From positions 1 through 6,612 of the forward strand of contig JASLBO010000476.1 of assembly GCA_030146605.1 (NCBI GenBank): DNA of 6,612 bases. Reading direction: 5' to 3'. The stretch's first letter is position 1; the number at the start of each line of letters is the position of its first letter. This document shows, in pieces, positions 5,714-6,612 of this stretch. The notes below the pieces were generated by a model. The model was not told the origin of the DNA and did not search any database. It was given only the letters and a program-made list of their open reading frames with translations. Position numbers and translations under genes: made by a program. Source of the stretch: Sphingomonas sp. (GTDB lineage: Bacteria; Pseudomonadota; Alphaproteobacteria; Sphingomonadales; Sphingomonadaceae).

Positions 5714-6612
5714 ATGCGGCACACCTTTTTCTGCATCGACGGCCACACCGCCGGCAATCCGGTCCGGCTGGTGGCCGGCGGTGCGCCGCTGCTCAAGGGC
5801 GCGTCGATGTCGGAGAGGCGGCAGGACTTTCTCGCGCGTTTCGACTGGATCCGTACCGGCCTGTGCTTCGAGCCGCGCGGGCATGATATGATGTCGGGCG
5901 GGTTTCTCTACCCGCCGACGCAGCCCGATGCCGATATCGGCATCCTGTTTATCGAGACTTCGGGCTGCCTGCCGATGTGCGGTCATGGCACGATCGGGAT
6001 CGTCACCTTCGGGCTCGAGCATGGGCTGATCCAGCCCGCCGAACCGGGCAAGCTGCGGATCGAGGTTCCCGCCGGGGTGATCGACGTCGTTTACGCGCGC
6101 GAGGGCGACAAGGTCACCGCGGTGCGCATCACCAATGTGCCGGCTTATGTCGCGGCCCGCGGCATCCAGGTCGATGTCGAGGGCATCGGCCCGCTGAGGA
6201 TCGATGTCGCTTATGGCGGCAATTATTACGCGATCATCGAGCCGCAGGGCGGCTATTCGGGGCTCGACGATCTCGGTGCATTGCGGCTGATCGATCTCAG
6301 CGGACGAATCCGCGACGCGGTGCGCGCGAAGTTCGAACCCGTACACCCGCTCGACCCGACCATTCGCGGCGTCAGCCATATCCTGTGGGCGGACAAGCCA
6401 CGCAGCGACGGCAGCGACGGGCGCAATGCGGTGTTCTACGGCGACAAGGCGATCGATCGCAGTCCGTGCGGCACCGGGACCTCGGCGCGGCTCGCGCATC
6501 TGGCGGCGGCGGGAAAGCTCGCGGTCGGCGATCGCTTTGTCCATGAGAGCTATATCGGCAGCCGCTTCATCGGCCGCGTCGAGGCGGAAACGCGCCTCGG
6601 CGATCAGCCTGC
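5714..6612 (+). CDS. lhpA: 4-hydroxyproline 2-epimerase, proline racemase family (3' partial)
   Basis: The reading frame starts at ATG 5714 (MRHTFFCIDGHTAGNPVRLV) and remains open to the window end, giving 299 full codons of an expected 330-340. The N-terminal IDGHTxGNPVR is the family signature. The two catalytic Cys, which act as the acid/base pair, are in LPMCGHGTIG (C89) and DRSPCGTGTSAR (C252). DRSPCGTGTSAR is the form usual in 4-hydroxyproline 2-epimerases and proline racemases; the Cys at the second site rules out the Thr-containing trans-3-hydroxyproline dehydratase branch. It would convert trans-4-hydroxy-L-proline to cis-4-hydroxy-D-proline in the cytoplasm, the first step of the pathway completed by the adjacent genes. 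The start lies 7 bp after the deaminase stop with no strong Shine-Dalgarno, so coupled translation is likely. The pathway context favours hydroxyproline over proline. Confidence 0.93.
   Translation, partial: MRHTFFCIDGHTAGNPVRLVAGGAPLLKGASMSERRQDFLARFDWIRTGLCFEPRGHDMMSGGFLYPPTQPDADIGILFIETSGCLPMCGHGTIGIVTFGLEHGLIQPAEPGKLRIEVPAGVIDVVYAREGDKVTAVRITNVPAYVAARGIQVDVEGIGPLRIDVAYGGNYYAIIEPQGGYSGLDDLGALRLIDLSGRIRDAVRAKFEPVHPLDPTIRGVSHILWADKPRSDGSDGRNAVFYGDKAIDRSPCGTGTSARLAHLAAAGKLAVGDRFVHESYIGSRFIGRVEAETRLGDQP

Noticed and set aside
4774..5796. Minus-strand open frame opposite the DapA-like gene
   Set aside because: Antisense shadow; the plus strand has the K164 and Y136 active site and an uninterrupted family match.
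5642..6544. Minus-strand open frame of 300 codons opposite the epimerase
   Set aside because: Antisense to the frame carrying MCGHGT and DRSPCGTGTSAR; no family motif of its own.
1..6612. CRISPR array, tRNA, rRNA, insertion sequence or phage element
   Set aside because: No spaced direct repeats, cloverleaf, transposase motif or terminal inverted repeats were seen; coding genes fill nearly the whole window and no non-coding gap exceeds 71 bp.

Overview
The window looks like a chromosomal segment from a GC-rich alphaproteobacterium, most likely a sphingomonad (Sphingomonas or a relative). I infer this from the strong GC bias at third codon positions, the large number of open antisense frames that this bias creates, the protein family types, and a CCCCTCCCT/AGGGAGGGG hairpin of the kind common between sphingomonad genes. 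No taxonomic search was possible.

Layout: (1) positions 1-1413, plus strand: the 3' part of a glycoside hydrolase family 43-like enzyme with a C-terminal beta-sandwich (discoidin-like) region. (2) 1414-1443: a short convergent gap filled by a perfect 9-bp-stem hairpin. (3) 4720 down to 1444, minus strand: three tightly packed genes in the order DadA-type FAD-dependent D-amino-acid (probably D-hydroxyproline) dehydrogenase, M24 Xaa-Pro-type peptidase, and a lipoprotein with a zinc-metallopeptidase HExxH signature. Both junctions are 4-nt ATGA overlaps, so this is an operon with likely translational coupling. (4) 4721-4791: a 71-bp divergent control region with a CGTATACG-centred palindrome and a plausible sigma-70 promoter. 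(5) 4792 to the end, plus strand: a DapA-superfamily lyase (probable pyrroline-4-hydroxy-2-carboxylate deaminase), then after 7 bp a proline-racemase-family 4-hydroxyproline 2-epimerase that runs off the window.

The three enzymes around the divergent promoter make a coherent route. The epimerase converts trans-4-hydroxy-L-proline to cis-4-hydroxy-D-proline, the FAD enzyme oxidises it to 1-pyrroline-4-hydroxy-2-carboxylate, and the DapA-like enzyme deaminates and dehydrates this to 2-oxoglutarate semialdehyde. The last step, a semialdehyde dehydrogenase giving 2-oxoglutarate, is not in the window and may lie just beyond the right edge. The two peptidase genes co-transcribed with the oxidase suggest that the locus also takes hydroxyproline from peptides. 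The neighbouring GH43 enzyme (a family rich in arabinofuranosidases) raises the idea, inferred only, that the source is arabinosylated hydroxyproline-rich plant wall glycoprotein. The least characterised gene is the HEFSH lipoprotein.
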